A DNA stretch of 64,000 nucleotides from Haemonchus contortus (lineage: Eukaryota; Nematoda; Chromadorea; Rhabditida; Trichostrongylidae), in contig LS997565.1 of NCBI GenBank assembly GCA_000469685.2, positions 6,769,005-6,833,004 of the forward strand, written 5' to 3'. The notes under the pieces are model-generated. The model was not told where the DNA came from. It was given only the letters and a program-made list of their open reading frames with translations, and ran no database searches. A program made the translations under genes and the position numbers. Shown here piece by piece: positions 32,907 through 46,939 of the stretch. Position 1 is the first letter of the stretch. Each line of letters opens with the position of its first letter.

Positions 32907-35900
32907 CTACTCCAAATCACAAAGATCCATCGGAACTGCCGTCGTCGACGCACCTGCAGCCGCATCTTGAGCACGTTCAAAATCCGATATACGGGACTTG
33001 AGTACCGCCAACTTCGAATGCAGATCTGCGTAGCGTTGCCGAGTCTGTAAATGATTAATTTAAACAAAGAAAATCAACAATTTTCCGTCTAATCGGTAAC
33101 TGTAATCCGAACTTCCCCAAACTTTACTATGTTCCAGATATGTTAACATTTTCAGAAATATTTGCGTTAATATTCGGTATTATTCGGTCATATTCGGTAT
33201 TATATCGGTAATGAATGAGACTGAGGGTCTCCCTTCAGACGCATACAAGAAACGTATGTAAAGAAGGGACACGTGTACCTGTCCAAGTTACTTCCCACTC
33301 TAAATAGGAAAAAGTAGTGCAGAATCAACGATATTGTAGGCTTTTATGGCAAAAATCCAATTAGTATAGAGAGAGAAACAAAGCATCGTCAAGCGGTGCC
33401 TCTGCGGTACCCTTGACCCAAGAATAAAATCTTTGCCTGATCCGGCCCGATCCAATAAAGCCTTTCATACAAGAAAAGCTTAACGACCGACAGAATGTTC
33501 ACCCTGAAGAGGGAAGCACTGGCCTGCACATCATCCAGTTAGGCGCACTGCTATATAGGCCAAATAGGTTGCCAACAATTTTGGTAATTTTAACATTGCG
33601 GAGTGAGCTTCAGACTTTCTAACACACCATGGTTCTCATTCTTTTGCCGCAGACTGCCTTATTTGAAAATGAAATAGTGATTCAAGTATCGACTTGCCAT
33701 AAGAAAAACCCGAAGCAAGAATCGGAAAACTCAGGGTTCCTGAATACGGAGAAGTTGAAGCATTATTAACTGGCAAGCTAATTCCGATTTGAAATAATTG
33801 GAGCCCATTTTGGTCAGATTACACCTCTCCCTCTCTCCCAGCTCTATTTACGTTCCCAGACAACGCAAAGATATGTACAGCTTAGATTACAAGTCATCAA
33901 CAGCTCGATGATAAGTAAGGAACCACGGAACAATAGATTACAAATGAATGTATCTCTGACCAACCTCTACGTACCTCAACATTTCACCATTCTGAACCTA
34001 AATTAACATTTCGCTACCGAATTGTTTGAGTGCATTCATCCAAATGGTTTCAATACAAAGGCAAAGGTTTTCCATACGATATTGAACGGGTTCCAGCCAA
34101 GTAACTTGGGAGAGCTACCACACAGAATCATTCAGTTGCGGTAACATTCAGCAGTCAAAATTATAAATTCGATATTGCGAGCATGGGCCTGCCCCTCATG
34201 ACGGCCTCCGATGGTGTATATAAAACAACATTCTTCGAAGTCGTCCCCATGACACTAACTATGTCTGACAGCAAAAGACCACGACGAGAATTTTCCCCCG
34301 GTCGGCGTCGCGAAAATGAATTCATTTTGACAGTAACACACCTTGACAAGAGGAAACAATAGGGAAGACGAGTGAAAATCGATCATGCTCCTGTAGTGTC
34401 GTGCTCCTTCGGGAACAAGGACACGCCAGCTGTCATCAAAATCCTTCCAAGTTAAGGTACGTCCCAAAGCTTGTCGGAGTGACTTTGGTATATTTTAGCA
34501 ACCGAATCATTGTGGCAATAGTCGCCAAGTTCCACTCCTATTTGTGGAAAGGCCTATGAGACGGGTATTACACCTTTGATTATGCTGGCGACAAGTAATA
34601 TTTTAGGAAATAATGGGCTCGTGATGATAACGAAGACTGAAATTCCTGAAATTTTGGTTCCGCTTGGACACATTCCTTGCTTATCACGAGTTCACGTCCA
34701 TGTCACGTAGCTTTTTCGGAAGCAGCGGCCATGCGCCACCTCGATGATGGATTGAATATTCGTTTAGTTCAATGCTTGTTCAAAAACCAGTCAGAATATG
34801 AAAAGTGAGTGCCCTTTTATATGCTGGGACGGCCTTATTGGAGCCTGAACGTGGAGAAGGACAAGTGAGGAAAAAGAGGTAGGCAAAGCCAATTAGGTAA
34901 TAAAAATAGGGTCTTTGAACTGAACTGACATCAAGCATTCTCGAAACTCTGCAAAGAAGAGTTCCACAACTAAAACTTCCCAATCTTTGATACCACGTCA
35001 GTTTCAGATATAATAAAACGCATCCTCAAATTCCCCTTTCTCTTCTTCTTGAAAGGGAAATTGCGAATCAATAGAAAAGACATACATGTCAAGTGGAAAT
35101 ACATGTTGAGTGGAACTGCTATAGATAGTGGAAAGAACTTGTGACGCTAAACCCTAGCAAAATGAATCGTGTGAGCTGCTGATCATCTGGACAATGGCAC
35201 TAGCTAAAACTCCCATGGAAAGATGTATTCTTCAGAACTATGAGGATTCAAGAGCAAAAAAAAAATAGCCAAAGTGAGAAATTTACACGATTTTAGCAAA
35301 AGTATTCAAAGAACAAACACTATAGGATTTTGAGAATTAAAGTTCCATGACAGTAAGTGTGGCAAATAATACAACAAAGATGACTTCAACAAACCTTTAT
35401 GAATTCTGGATCCTTATCAAAGTGAGCGAAACGCATTTGAATTGTTTGCTCGACCTAAAACATTAGCAAAATGCAGTTGATATATAAAGGGTCTCTACTT
35501 CTAGAAAGTGTAAAATAAATTAAATTTTTGTATATTTCATTTTATTGGCAGCAAGTAATATTTATGCCAGAAACTATGTTCTAAAGGGTGTTTGCGTAAA
35601 GCGCAGCCTCGCTCGAAATCGAAGGTAAAAAACGGTTTTTCCCCTCAGAAATCACGAAATTCCCTTGAACGTAAAACCTAACCAATTGCTGGTCATCAAA
35701 AAAATCTTTTTATTTTATGTAATAATTATAATAATAATAATAATAAAGATGCTAAAGATACGAGGAGGTAAACAAATAACACACCTTCGTGGTATCTCTG
35801 CGATTCTCAACAGCGTTCTTCAGCTGCATTTCAAGCTGGCGGAATTCTTTTGCAACCTGGAATTTACATACTGACCAGTCCAATAAGCGAAATACAGCAC

Positions 35901-38900
35901 AAATATAAAAAACAATAATTAATGACAGCAGTAATCACAGCAGAAATTATATAATGCGGCAGAAGAGCCAAATTTTGAGGTGGAAGGGCAAGAAACGAAA
36001 CCCGAAAACAAGTATTGAGGCAAAAAATATAGCAGTATGTTCAAAGCTCACCTCATTCAGGGTCCTATAACACTCCAAATACTCTGGGTACTCGTGTTGG
36101 AAAAGAGCAAAGTATTTTTCTGCTTCTTGTACATTTTTAATCTGAAAAAAAACTATTGAAGTGATGATGAATGAGAAAGAGAGCGAGAAGAAAACTCACC
36201 TCGCCGTAACTTTTATCCCAATCACAGGAAGGTTGAGTAGGTGATGATAAACTACAGGGTGAGCTAAGACGTGACGATGCCGTACTACCGCCCGAACGAG
36301 CAGCTAACTTCTGAAACAGTCTACACTTGTACAAAATACCCACCGCTTGAGACTGTTCTATATTCCAAAAACTGAGACACAAAAAGACCCTACAATTAGT
36401 CAATACCAAAAGCAACTAGGCAACACTAACCTGATTATGTTGCGGATGGTTAGTAGGATCTTCTGGTGGACTAGCACTTTCTTGACGCGGCCGTTTCCCG
36501 TCATTTGGACGCTGTTGATTCGATACCGGAACATGAGCCTTACGCTTGTTTGCAGATGGCACTTCAGGTTGGTGAGGAGGACTCCGATTGATCCTGAACG
36601 CCAGGTAGAATGCAGACATACAATGTGTAGTAAGAAGTCCAAGGGAAACAGATCTTCGAATCAAATGTGAACAGATTTTTTTCCAGACTCAACGCAAGCC
36701 ATAAGAAGCAAGTAGAAAACCAAGAGGGAGACTGCGATAAACATTGGAAAGAGTTGGGGAGCCTATTAAAGGAAAGAAGTGGAACAAAAAATGACTGTTC
36801 CGTTACTGACTGTTACCATTACTGACTAGAGGACAAAGAGCATTTTTCTGTCGGAAAATTATTCTAGGCTCTATAAAAAGGCTATATTAGTTCAAAACAG
36901 CGAATTGAAAGGGTAAAACGACGAGAACTGTGATGCATCGAACAGCTGTGAAGGAGTTACCAAAAACGCCTAAAAATCAAAAACCAAATGACGTCTAAAA
37001 AATCATGGCTATCACCCATTAATTAGCTAGGAGCAAGTTCGATCCTCTTGAAAAATCAATCCAACGAAGCGACACCCCATCACCTATCCGAATCTTACTT
37101 CGATGCAATTCGGAAATTTGCTGTTCTCGCGAGCAGGTCATCACTCGCGAAAAATGTTTACAAAATAAAAACCGTCATCCCGAAAAGCAAATGATGAAAC
37201 AAAAAGATGAAAGAAATTCGAATTTCGAGAAAAAACTGATAGCAAAATATAAGAGTGTACTAACGAAGGAGTTTGTTCCCGGCTTCCATTCAACACCGTG
37301 GTATTCGTATTCTTGGGAGGCGGTGTTTTCCGAATCGGAGCTGACACAGCTGAGGCCGGTCTTGAATTCGGTGGTGTTGGAATGGCTGAACTACAGTTGC
37401 TTAAGAAAGGAATAAGAAACCGATGCTCGCATACAGATTTTCTCAACCTCACCACGAATCAATAATTTAGATAACAAAATTAGGAGATACTACTTAGAGG
37501 GTACACACCTTCAGGACTAACAGTCTGACCCGATGAGCTAGAATTTGAAGATGAATGACCCGGAGCCTGCATACGCTCCATGCCACTTTTCCGCATTGGA
37601 GCAAACGTAGTGCTTTTCGTTTGAGACGACGATAAGCCTTGAGTGACCCGACGTACATAGGCTTTTTCTTCTTGGTTATACCATAACCATCGAGTATCCA
37701 CCTTCAATTGAGTCCAATATTCATACGAACTCAATAAATGGGACAATTATTGTTCGCTACATCAGTTCACCTTCCTTAGCTCGAAGTTTCCACATCATAA
37801 AATGAATTCACCGGTTCTAGACTAAACTATTTTTCTCCGGCCCCTTTTTATCTTTAGTGATCTATGTCTTTGACTTATGTCGACGTTGAGCCGCCGACAC
37901 CTGACTTCTTGAGAAGCTGATAAAGATAACAAATCAAAATTCTACCGGGTGTTTTGCTTCTGGTGGCGTTGTTCAACACCTCACATTATTACCCGATGAC
38001 TAAACCGAAACAGAACTAGGAAACAATAGGTACCAATATTCATGTAAACTAAGAGAGGAATGCTTCTCTGAATTATCCGTCAAAGTCTTCCTCATATTAG
38101 ACCGACCAGTTACAGCCACCACTTTGCCGAAATTTGGATAGGCTACTTCGACTCATGTGTAACCCTTACAAATGCCGAAAATGTGTTCTCATGAGAGAGT
38201 GAGATATGAAATTGATGGCTGACAATTTCGACAACACACTTCATTTGTAAGATTAGATTGCTGAAAAAAATCCCTCACCTCACCATAAAGCGATGGCTTA
38301 AGAGTGATTTTCGTCGAACCGCTACCAGACGGTTCAGACACTTCGCGTACAATGTCTTCGACACGACGCTCAATACCCGCTTCTTCATTCAATCCATCTT
38401 TACGCAGTTGACGTAGGACCTGCGAAGCAATAAAACGAGATGTAAAAAGTAATATCAAGAATATACGAAGCCTAAAGAATGGAGACAGGTATTAAAAAGC
38501 AAAACAACCAAAACTTACTAGATCGGCACCAGAAAATTTTCCCAACACGACTAGCTGAATTATCCGCTGACGTAGCTTCTTCTTCCGCAACTCGCTATTA
38601 AGGTGTTGCGTAGGCGTCGCTCGAGCTGTTCCCGAGGATCCTAAATATGAGATTTTAACAAAAATGAAAAGCTACAGAAAGTCGTTTGAAAACACACTGA
38701 AGACCTTTCTTTTGGCCAGTACATTATTTCAGACTATTACAGCATCAGAAAACAGGGCTCCTATGCTATATTCGCAGTATACATGACCCATCTATGAATT
38801 CCCTCGGAAATTGGAGCCAAAACTGCGCGCACTGCCTAAACCTGTTGTTTCCGTTCCAAGCCCTATGCCTTAACGACCTTTTCCAATTACGGTAATCGAC

Positions 38901-41900
38901 CTCCGCGCTAATATCGTCATGAATATTCTAATAGCAACTGTCTTCCGCTGTGAAATGCATTCAGAGTGTCTTTTCAATTTCTATTTTGCTCACCTTACTG
39001 CAAAAATATCAACAAAACATTTTTCAGTTGATACGTCACAGCCCCTAACTTTTGACGATGCATCATCGATACCGTACCGCCTGTTCCATTACAAAGCGCG
39101 CTCACGCGCTATGATAACAGCGAAAGGGTAATTTGCACGAACACATTGCTGCTTAGAGCAAACAGGCGCATAAGGGATTCGCTGATATAAAACGAGTTCG
39201 TCGTCAACAATGGATCACTAGGTCGATCAGAACGAAGCAATCAAGGGAAACGGATCACTACAGCATATCTTCAGCCATGATAACGCCATTTGTGCACAGT
39301 AATCCAGACAATGATATCAAACACTCACCGCCATTTTGTAATGAAGCATTGCCGTTGGTACCCGTAGAATTGGCAAACTGAAAACATGTACATTAATAAC
39401 AGAAACTTCCGCAGAACTATCCAGTTGACTATACAGAACAGGTTCTTCGCCACTGATTAATAAATATTGGCACTCAAATCGATTTCTTCTGTCAATTAGG
39501 CTAATCAGAAGTTAAAAGGACAGAAAAAAATTGAGTGATTGATCCATTCTCTGAACTTTCTTGTACTTTCCACACGCCAATGCACTCACTATTCGGGCAC
39601 TACATTCGTAGAGGCAGCAAGGAGATCTTTCAGTACTATCGCGTGGAACTTGCGCATGGATACCATCTCAAAATCAGTGATTATCATCAAGGATCATGAA
39701 TAAAGTTGCTCTCAAATGTTTGATCACGTTTCTTTACATCTAATTAGATCTAGCTCCCATGGAGTGTCCAGCTATCTTCATTAATCCACCATGAGGTACC
39801 ATAAATAAATCAACTTGATCAAACTATTTATTCCCCAAATTTCGCTTATCGCTGCTGATAATCTCATGACAACAACAGCCGGAGACCTTGCGTCACATCT
39901 CGAAAGATTTATTGTCTATTCGTGCAAATTCGCAAAAGGGAAAAAACAAGTATCTGCCGCTACCACCGCCTACATCGTATTCCGCTCATATTATTCCACT
40001 TCTCAAATTAGACCGAAATTGCCCGAACCGGATCTTTTGATGAATAATTCAATTTCTGAGCGTGCACTGGGCGATCCAAGGAAAAATCGCAGTCTTTCAT
40101 CACAGCACTTTAGCCTGGAAAAGGGTGATCCGGCAGCGACCACTACTACGCGCATACTTCACACAAAAAAGTCAACAATTTTTTGAAATGTATGGTTGCG
40201 TTTGAAAAAACGCTTTTCTCATATTTATCCATCCTTTGAAACAAGATAGTTCTTGAAACACACATAAAAGGAATACATATGATGGCTCACCTTGTTGGGA
40301 CTGCTACGAGAGGATGAACTGTCGAGTGTTCTCAGTAGAGGTGAGACATTTTGTGATGAAGAGGCTGAACCAAGACGTGGCGTACCCGTTTTAAGTAGAC
40401 TACCCTTTTGTCGATGTCTGAAAAAAGCGTTTAAGAAACCATTCGTCAATAATATGATCAAATAATAGAAGCTGTCAATGTAATCAATTTAAAAATGAAG
40501 TAGTAAATCACTTTAGCATTGTAATTTCCAGTTAAAAGTTCGCAATTAGCCCTGTTCGAAAGTTGTCCCATGAGGAAAGATATACCTTTAACCTGAGGAT
40601 CTTTAATAAACAAAAATCTCTTGAGCGCTATACAAACTCATTGAAGCAACATGATTTTGACTAACTTTGTTACGTCTTTTGTGCCACGACTTTTCTCCTC
40701 TTCGATGAGTTTCTGTGCACGCTCCCTCGTATCCGCAAACGATTTATCGGTTGCCTGGATCTGTAAAAAAACATATAATTTTGCAAATCCTCATATTAAA
40801 CTAACTATCAGCACAAACCAGAACATCTGTGATTACAAAGGGAACTTATAATTAGTGATGTTATTATTACAATGGAGAAGTTGTCATTCTAATAAAGTGC
40901 TCAACTATTAGTAAGCATTTTCTGAGACAGCACAGCTGCAAAAAATGATCTCTTCATAGCTGAACCACCAATACGAGATCAAGACTACTGATCTGGGTAA
41001 ATATTACACCTATAAGCTCAGCTCGGTGGATGTACAAAATCCGTGTCTCAAATTTTTTAGGAATCTACAGCCTTTGATGTGCAAGAGAAACAGAATGAGT
41101 AGCCACCCATGAGCCATGCCGCTAATACTCAGCTGCGCTAATCAAAAATCGAATTTGAGCTCATCAAAATCATCAAAAGAAAATCTCTGATATGTACAGT
41201 ACATTAGAAACTGCACAAACGTAAAATAAATAAACGTAGTAATGAATAACGTAAAACTTCACAAATGTAAAATGCTCGGCAATTTCTATTGCCATTTTAC
41301 AGCAGTCCCAGCTTCACGAAAAAGCATAACCTATAATAAATGAAATGGGAACCTCGATTAGCTGTAACGTTGTCGCATCAAGAAACCGTAATTTCGCCAA
41401 AACTTATGAGTCATGCTCTCTCCGATTTCCATTTTAAATTGTGAAAGAACAGATTCGAGACTGTCACTCCAGAGCAAATAATATTCTACTATGGCATACA
41501 CTCAACTATCATTTATTTGGATACTCTTGCAATCCATCTCTCTTTCACTAATCGGCTATCATTCGATGTTAGCGAACAGAAATTCGTCGACGTTGAAACG
41601 GTTTTTCATAGCATAGTCGGCAGTGGATCTGGTTCGGCCTACGGCTAGATAGCGATCTTCTTCGAGTGGTCTTCGTTCGAAGAATGCGATCGCGCACACT
41701 ATCATTTTCCAGCAATTCCCACATCACATCATCCCTCCACTAACTTTCTCATCCACTTTCCTAACTGCACAACACAACCGCCTATCGCTTCCTTCGATGC
41801 GACGAACGTAATTAATGGCAACCATTCCATCAAAAAACGGTAAACGAGTTCAGAGGGAGAAAAGCTACTTCCGCAAAACTACGTTGAAAAACCATCAATG

Positions 41901-44900
41901 CTTAAGCACTTCATGTTATAAGAAGTTCAATTTTGGAAGTTGCGAACTGATTCGCGCTTCTCCAAAGAATCAAGACATGAGGTTAACTGGATACCCTAGT
42001 AACACAGAAACTTAGCAAAGGAATTTCATTCCATCAATGTTATAAGAAAATGGTTCCAGTATGATACCAAAATTATCCCCAATTGGCTTCACTATACTGT
42101 TCAACACTATAACCTATATCGTATCACCGTATCATTTGTAAAATAGAAAAGTATTAAATATGGCAATTTGAAAGAAAAAAATTGCACATTATTAGATAGA
42201 TAATGAAAAAATATCAACCTCAACAAGAGCATGGTAAGGGTAACTAGTACTTACAATAAGATGAGGGGAGTGGGTGGGCAAGACCAAATCTGCGCTGTAG
42301 ATTCGAAATCCTTTCGATGACCTTCCCTCTAGTGATCGCTATAAAACCATGAAAGGAAAGAATAGGAAGAATGGAAGGAAATCGATGGACGAACCAGACT
42401 AGAGTTCCAGTTAATGGTATCTTTTCCATCAAAACTTGAACGAGTTGTTCTTTTCCATCGAATACTCAAACGATTCCCTTCAGTATTGGATTGCTAATTT
42501 CCCAAAAGCAACGCGGTTTCTTCGATTTGTTTGCTCGTATTTCGAAATCAAACAAATGGACCGGCTTCAAACAAATAAGTCCCGCAAGTGAAACGTTCTC
42601 TCAATTTTTTCGCCTCTGAGACACTTTTGGACTATCAAAGAACCAAAGAGGATAACATCACAAGAGGATTCTAATTCGACTATCAAGGACTTGGCCCTCG
42701 ACCTCAGCACGTCCGATGTACACTTTTACGTGACTACCCTAAAACCAGTGCGTATTTTTGTTATTTTATCAAAATACGTATGAGAAGTCGCAAAATGCAC
42801 TTCAACGTGTACAACAGTTTTTCAAAAAGCTTATATGAAACGTGGACATCGTTGTAGAGGGATGAGTTAATTCTCCTTAAAAAGCTAACGGTTTTATGTT
42901 GCGTTTGTGGGTTTCTTCCTTCCGACTGAGCCGCTGAGTCTACCTCTTATAGATGCTACACACACACCCACACAAAACACCCCCAACACTCGGGAGCACA
43001 GTCGTGGCCCAATTTTACTGATACCGGACGCTTCGTTATACTTGTTCCTTCTTGTTTCCCATGTTTCCTACTCGGTGTTTGGCTGGCGATAATCACGAAA
43101 TCCTCCTTCTTATGCATACGTACATTATCCCCAGCAAATCCAATAACATTCCAATAAACTATTACGTATCTGCCCGTAATCTCAGATCATCCTCATTTAG
43201 TCTAGACGTTCACGCATTACGCAGTCATGCTTAACTACTTATGACAGGGTTAGTAAGAAAGGCGAAAGCAGAATTGGTCTGGACTGAAACCCATGAATAA
43301 CTGAAAATGAATTAAAACTGAACTTTTTGGGAGCGCGAGAAACAGAAAAGGTTGGGTTCATTAGCAAAAAACAATCAAAAATTTGCAAGTATTCCAGAAA
43401 TTCATATGGTATTTCTGAGTTGTGAATTCCTGCGTTTCTGCGTTTGTGTGTGAAAACATCAAGTAAGCTATTATAGTAAGACCATAAGATAAGATGAATT
43501 GTCGAAGACGTTATTCTTTTTGAAACACTACAAAGACGATTCCCCGGCGAGTACTTGGAAATTTCGGCTTAGGTAGGATAGATGACCTAAGGAAAAAAGT
43601 AAAAAATAAATGATTAGAAAGAAATCATCACAAATTACTCATAAGGTAATACCGATCTGCGCATTCACCACAACCCTCCACGCTAACCACTCATCTTAAT
43701 TCTCCGTCAATCCCCTTTTCAAAGCCGTTTGTGATATCATACAAAGAAATAAATACAAGATCTCGATTAGATTAGGGAGCTTGAGGGACTAAACTGAGCA
43801 AACCCCAATTTGCTTCAAGCTTATTATTTCACATAACTCTACTTCTATGACTATTTCGCATAACCCTCTATGGAACCATTCCAGCTGTGGGTAGCAGTGT
43901 TCGCTCTTCCTATCCACTCTTTTCCTATACACTTCCGACCAAAACCTCGCCCCTAAATAAACTTTGCTGTGCACAGCCCAAGCAAGCAGCAATACATGGG
44001 GGTGGCTTTTGGATGGCCAAGCAATATGGTTAACTCTCGTAGTGAGGGCGTCAATAAATAAAGGAAATCGAAAATAATGGAACGATACTCACGAAAGCAC
44101 CAACACTGAAGAAATTTCAATGCGTAGGTAACAGTGTTTCAAGCAAATAACCTGATATTTGCTACGAAAAGCAGCGACGGCACGATGTGTTCCGGTCCGA
44201 GGATCATGGACGACAGCATCGGTAGGGGGACCAGGCAGAGCTTGCTGTTGATAACGAAAAACTCGTCCTCCGTTAGCCGGATCACCGAGTTCCCATTTAC
44301 CGCCCTAGAAGCAATATGATTTAGATCTTGTTTCCATTTGAAATTGTGATCTACCATGGTCAGACAGCTCTCACCGAGAAATAGCCAACTTGTACGTGAA
44401 ATCATTTGCCCACCTGCTCTTCTATATGAACCCGAATCTGAAGTCCTTTTCGCTGGGCTTGCATAAGAGCCGCAACGATCTCATCGGTGAGCTTCACCAT
44501 CACCACGCTTTCGTAATCGCCGCAGTCCGACTCGAGCCTGGAACCATATAGATCACCTTCACAGTTGGATTCAATCGGTGGTTTGAAAAGCTTTCGAAAA
44601 CTCAAAAGTTAGTCCTAATAACTTTAACTACAAGCATTGAAAGACAACCAGAAACATCCTCTTTAACGAAGAAATCCTCAACTCAACCATGCACTTCGCC
44701 GCTCAAAGAGAAGCAAAAATTTTATTCATTCATAGTAGCTACTGCAGCGGAACTACCTTGAATCCATTAAAGTACTCGAATCTTGAATAGCGCCATCTCC
44801 GATAGCCATAATGTGACTACAACTACCAGAAAAATGAGCCATTCAATGGCAGAAACATTTCGGCAGGTCATCAGCATATGCGTGTAGTACAACTCGTTCC

Positions 44901-45304
44901 TGGTACGATCATCGTGAAGAATAAAAATTCCCATAGTTCGTTTCCACATAACCAAGCATCCATTCCACACTCGTACTCAGTATGGTACGTGTACCGTATA
45001 CCTCCTTTCAAAATCAAAAGACGGTGTGACGAAAAATCTTCTGAGTAAGTAAAGGGAGAGGTGGTGTAGTCATTCCTTAAATAGTACCTCTTGCCATTTG
45101 CCGCGGACAAGACCTTACTCACGCTTGATTTGTCCCAGACACTTGATCAGGTGAATCTTCAGTTTTTTAAACTCTTCCAAGAAATCTTCGAAAAGTCAGA
45201 TTCAACTGCATCAACATTCCTCACTGCGATTTATCGCAGAACAACCCCTTTGGTCCTGTTGAACACGCGGCTGCCGCTCACCGGACAACTCGCCTTGACG
45301 CCAT
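32907..45304 (-). CDS. ell-1: ELL-family RNA polymerase II elongation factor, 16 exons
   Basis: Exons, 5' to 3' on the minus strand: 45304-45282 (tentative), 44537-44414, 44304-44152, 40760-40666, 40417-40291, 39377-39329, 38640-38519, 38419-38279, 37701-37509, 37385-37265, 36593-36431, 36310-36200, 36141-36052, 35856-35785, 35454-35395, 33044-32907. Phases agree and give 593 residues. Visible: ELL N-terminal domain (VVMVKLTDEI, then IQATDKSFADTRERAQKL matching the KITVCATDDSYQKARQ block of human ELL); central RQRIIQLVVLGKFSGADLVLRQLRKDGL; a low-complexity Ser/Pro-rich linker (about 290-470); C-terminal occludin-like domain (about 475-580) with EYPEYLECYRTLNEVAKEF and ADLHSKLAVLKSRISDFERA. 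By family, it suppresses transient pausing of RNA polymerase II and joins super/little elongation complexes in the nucleus. The first exon is least certain: it encodes only MASRRVV plus a split codon. Confidence 0.9.
33380..33575 (+). repeat. Degenerate SINE fragment in ELL intron 15
   Basis: AAGCACTGGCCTGCACATCATCCAGTTAGGCGCACTG and TATATAGGCCAAATAGG resemble the SINE body, with poor conservation on either side. It is antisense to ELL. Confidence 0.35.
40761..44151 (-). other. ELL intron 3 (3.4 kb)
   Basis: The largest ELL intron. No internal exon is needed, because the flanking exons join in phase. A less AT-rich, CpG-containing patch at about 41.58-41.82 kb could be an internal promoter. 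A CA-rich run lies at 42958-42976. Frames on either strand have no recognisable motif. Confidence 0.4.
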
Positions 45305-46640
45305 CGTTGTTTGCGTATATGATTCCGTTGTATTGATTTTCCCAAAACTTGATGTTAAGTCTCACAAAACTGGCTCTTTCAGCTTCAAGCAACCAAAAGA
45401 TAACAAGGTCACACTATAACAACATTTCTCATGAATTGTTGTACATGACACCACCACCATTACTATGTAGCAGTTCCAACTTTCGAACAATTCCTAGTAA
45501 ACCTCTAACCTGTGCACATCGAGCGCTGCCTGTTCTGGCGATCCGTCGAAGCGTGGTGAAGCCATTTTTCGGCCGTCACAAGACGTTATCAACACTTCTT
45601 AGGAGAGCTAGCTGATGAGCGAGAGTAAGTGAGAGAAAGAGAGAGCGGCTCCACACGTGGGCTATTCCTCCCACGCACTTCAGTACCGCGTTTTGTTGTG
45701 TGTGAAACTCTGAAAATGAAGATCGCTTTACTGGAAGAAGCGTATAAGTCGCGGAAAATGCATCGGCGAAAATAAAATCACGAATACCACGAACAGACGA
45801 CAAAGTAAAAGTATATTAGAACCACGTGCATCATACGATGTAAAAACGAAAGCCACCTTAAGACGGGAATCATGTGGGCGAGTGATACGACGAAATATCG
45901 AGAAAGTGATAAAAACAGTGATAGAAACGTGATAAACTGTAAATGGTTGTGAACGTCCGGGTTCGTGCCCCAGCGCTAGTTCTCGTTCAACAGGACGGAA
46001 ATGAAAGAAGTAAAACAGCTTTACATCAGCAGGAAACAGTCTCAGAATCGTTGCGTAATAATTAGTACGAGTTCACAGAAATGGCCCATCAAATTTAACT
46101 CAGCAAATGTGACGCTCGATGAAAAAACAGGAATTCAATAAAAGAGAAAGTTGTAAGGAGAATGACGGTCTGTTCAGCGCAGGATTCATTTAGGGTCAAG
46201 TAAGCCTGGTTATTCAAGTAATTATGACCGTAGCTGTGCAACTATTTTCCTTAATTAATAATTCTAGAACGGAATCAGGTGATGGAGAAACATTGATCTC
46301 AACCGTCACTAAGGAAATTCAAACTAAATAAAAACTTTAATCACCTAGATTGCACAGCACAAGAAATTACAGCTAATGTGGAGAAATCCTGTCGAGCCTT
46401 CATCAGAATCCCCTCTCTCGTGATGCTGTTTATAACTTCAAATGAGACCAAATATTGAGTGGAACATTCTCGAAAGGCCCATCCGGACGAATTTCAGACC
46501 TGAAGCGATTACTGGCGAATTATTGAAAGTATAGTAGGCCTCCCATGGTTATAACCGAAAAGCATAAAAGCAATTAACTGCTGAAAGTGCAGCACAACTG
46601 AATTTAACGAAATCGTCACCACCATCACCATATGACATGC
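45305..46640. other. 5' flank of ELL
   Basis: On the minus strand, the stretch at about 45620-45650 is a CT-rich run (CTCTCTTTCTCTCACTTACTCTCGC), common in nematode promoters. A strong unused donor (AGC then GTGAGTAAGG) lies near 45122, and may mark an alternative first exon. No gene is supported. Confidence 0.4.
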
Positions 46641-46938
46641 GGTAGTAAATGAAGCGCGCCGACGACGCAGCACGACGCAGCCAGCAGTCACCGCCCCGAC
46701 GTACCGCCGCGGCGACGGTCGGTCTCTCCTCCTCTGATAATCGAGAAACGGACAACGACACAATCGATCGCCACGATGACAACGGTAAACTCACTCGGCT
46801 ACCATAACAAAACTGCTGCTGTTGTACTGCAGGCAAGTGCTGGCGTGACAGTACCGACTATGGCCAAAAGATCCAGACAAAGCATTACGAGTAGTGGTTC
46901 ATATATGGATTACTTTTTTCGAAACATGAGAAGATCCT
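46640..46938 (+). other. CpG-rich island with open frame
   Basis: GC-rich DNA (CAGCACGACGCAGCCAGCAG..CCGCCGCGGCGACGG) lies in AT-rich surroundings. One plus frame is open from the TGA near 46636 to a TAA inside an AATAAA near 46936; from its first ATG (46775) it encodes 59 residues starting MTTVNSLGYHN and ending RRSSSGSK. A minus frame is also open. It may be a promoter island upstream of ELL or an exon of an unknown gene. I recognise no protein family. Confidence 0.2.
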
Positions 46939-46939
46939 C

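Noticed and set aside
42244..42432. Possible extra ELL exon in intron 3
   Set aside because: Exons 3 and 4 already join in phase with an uninterrupted family alignment, and this frame shows no ELL similarity.
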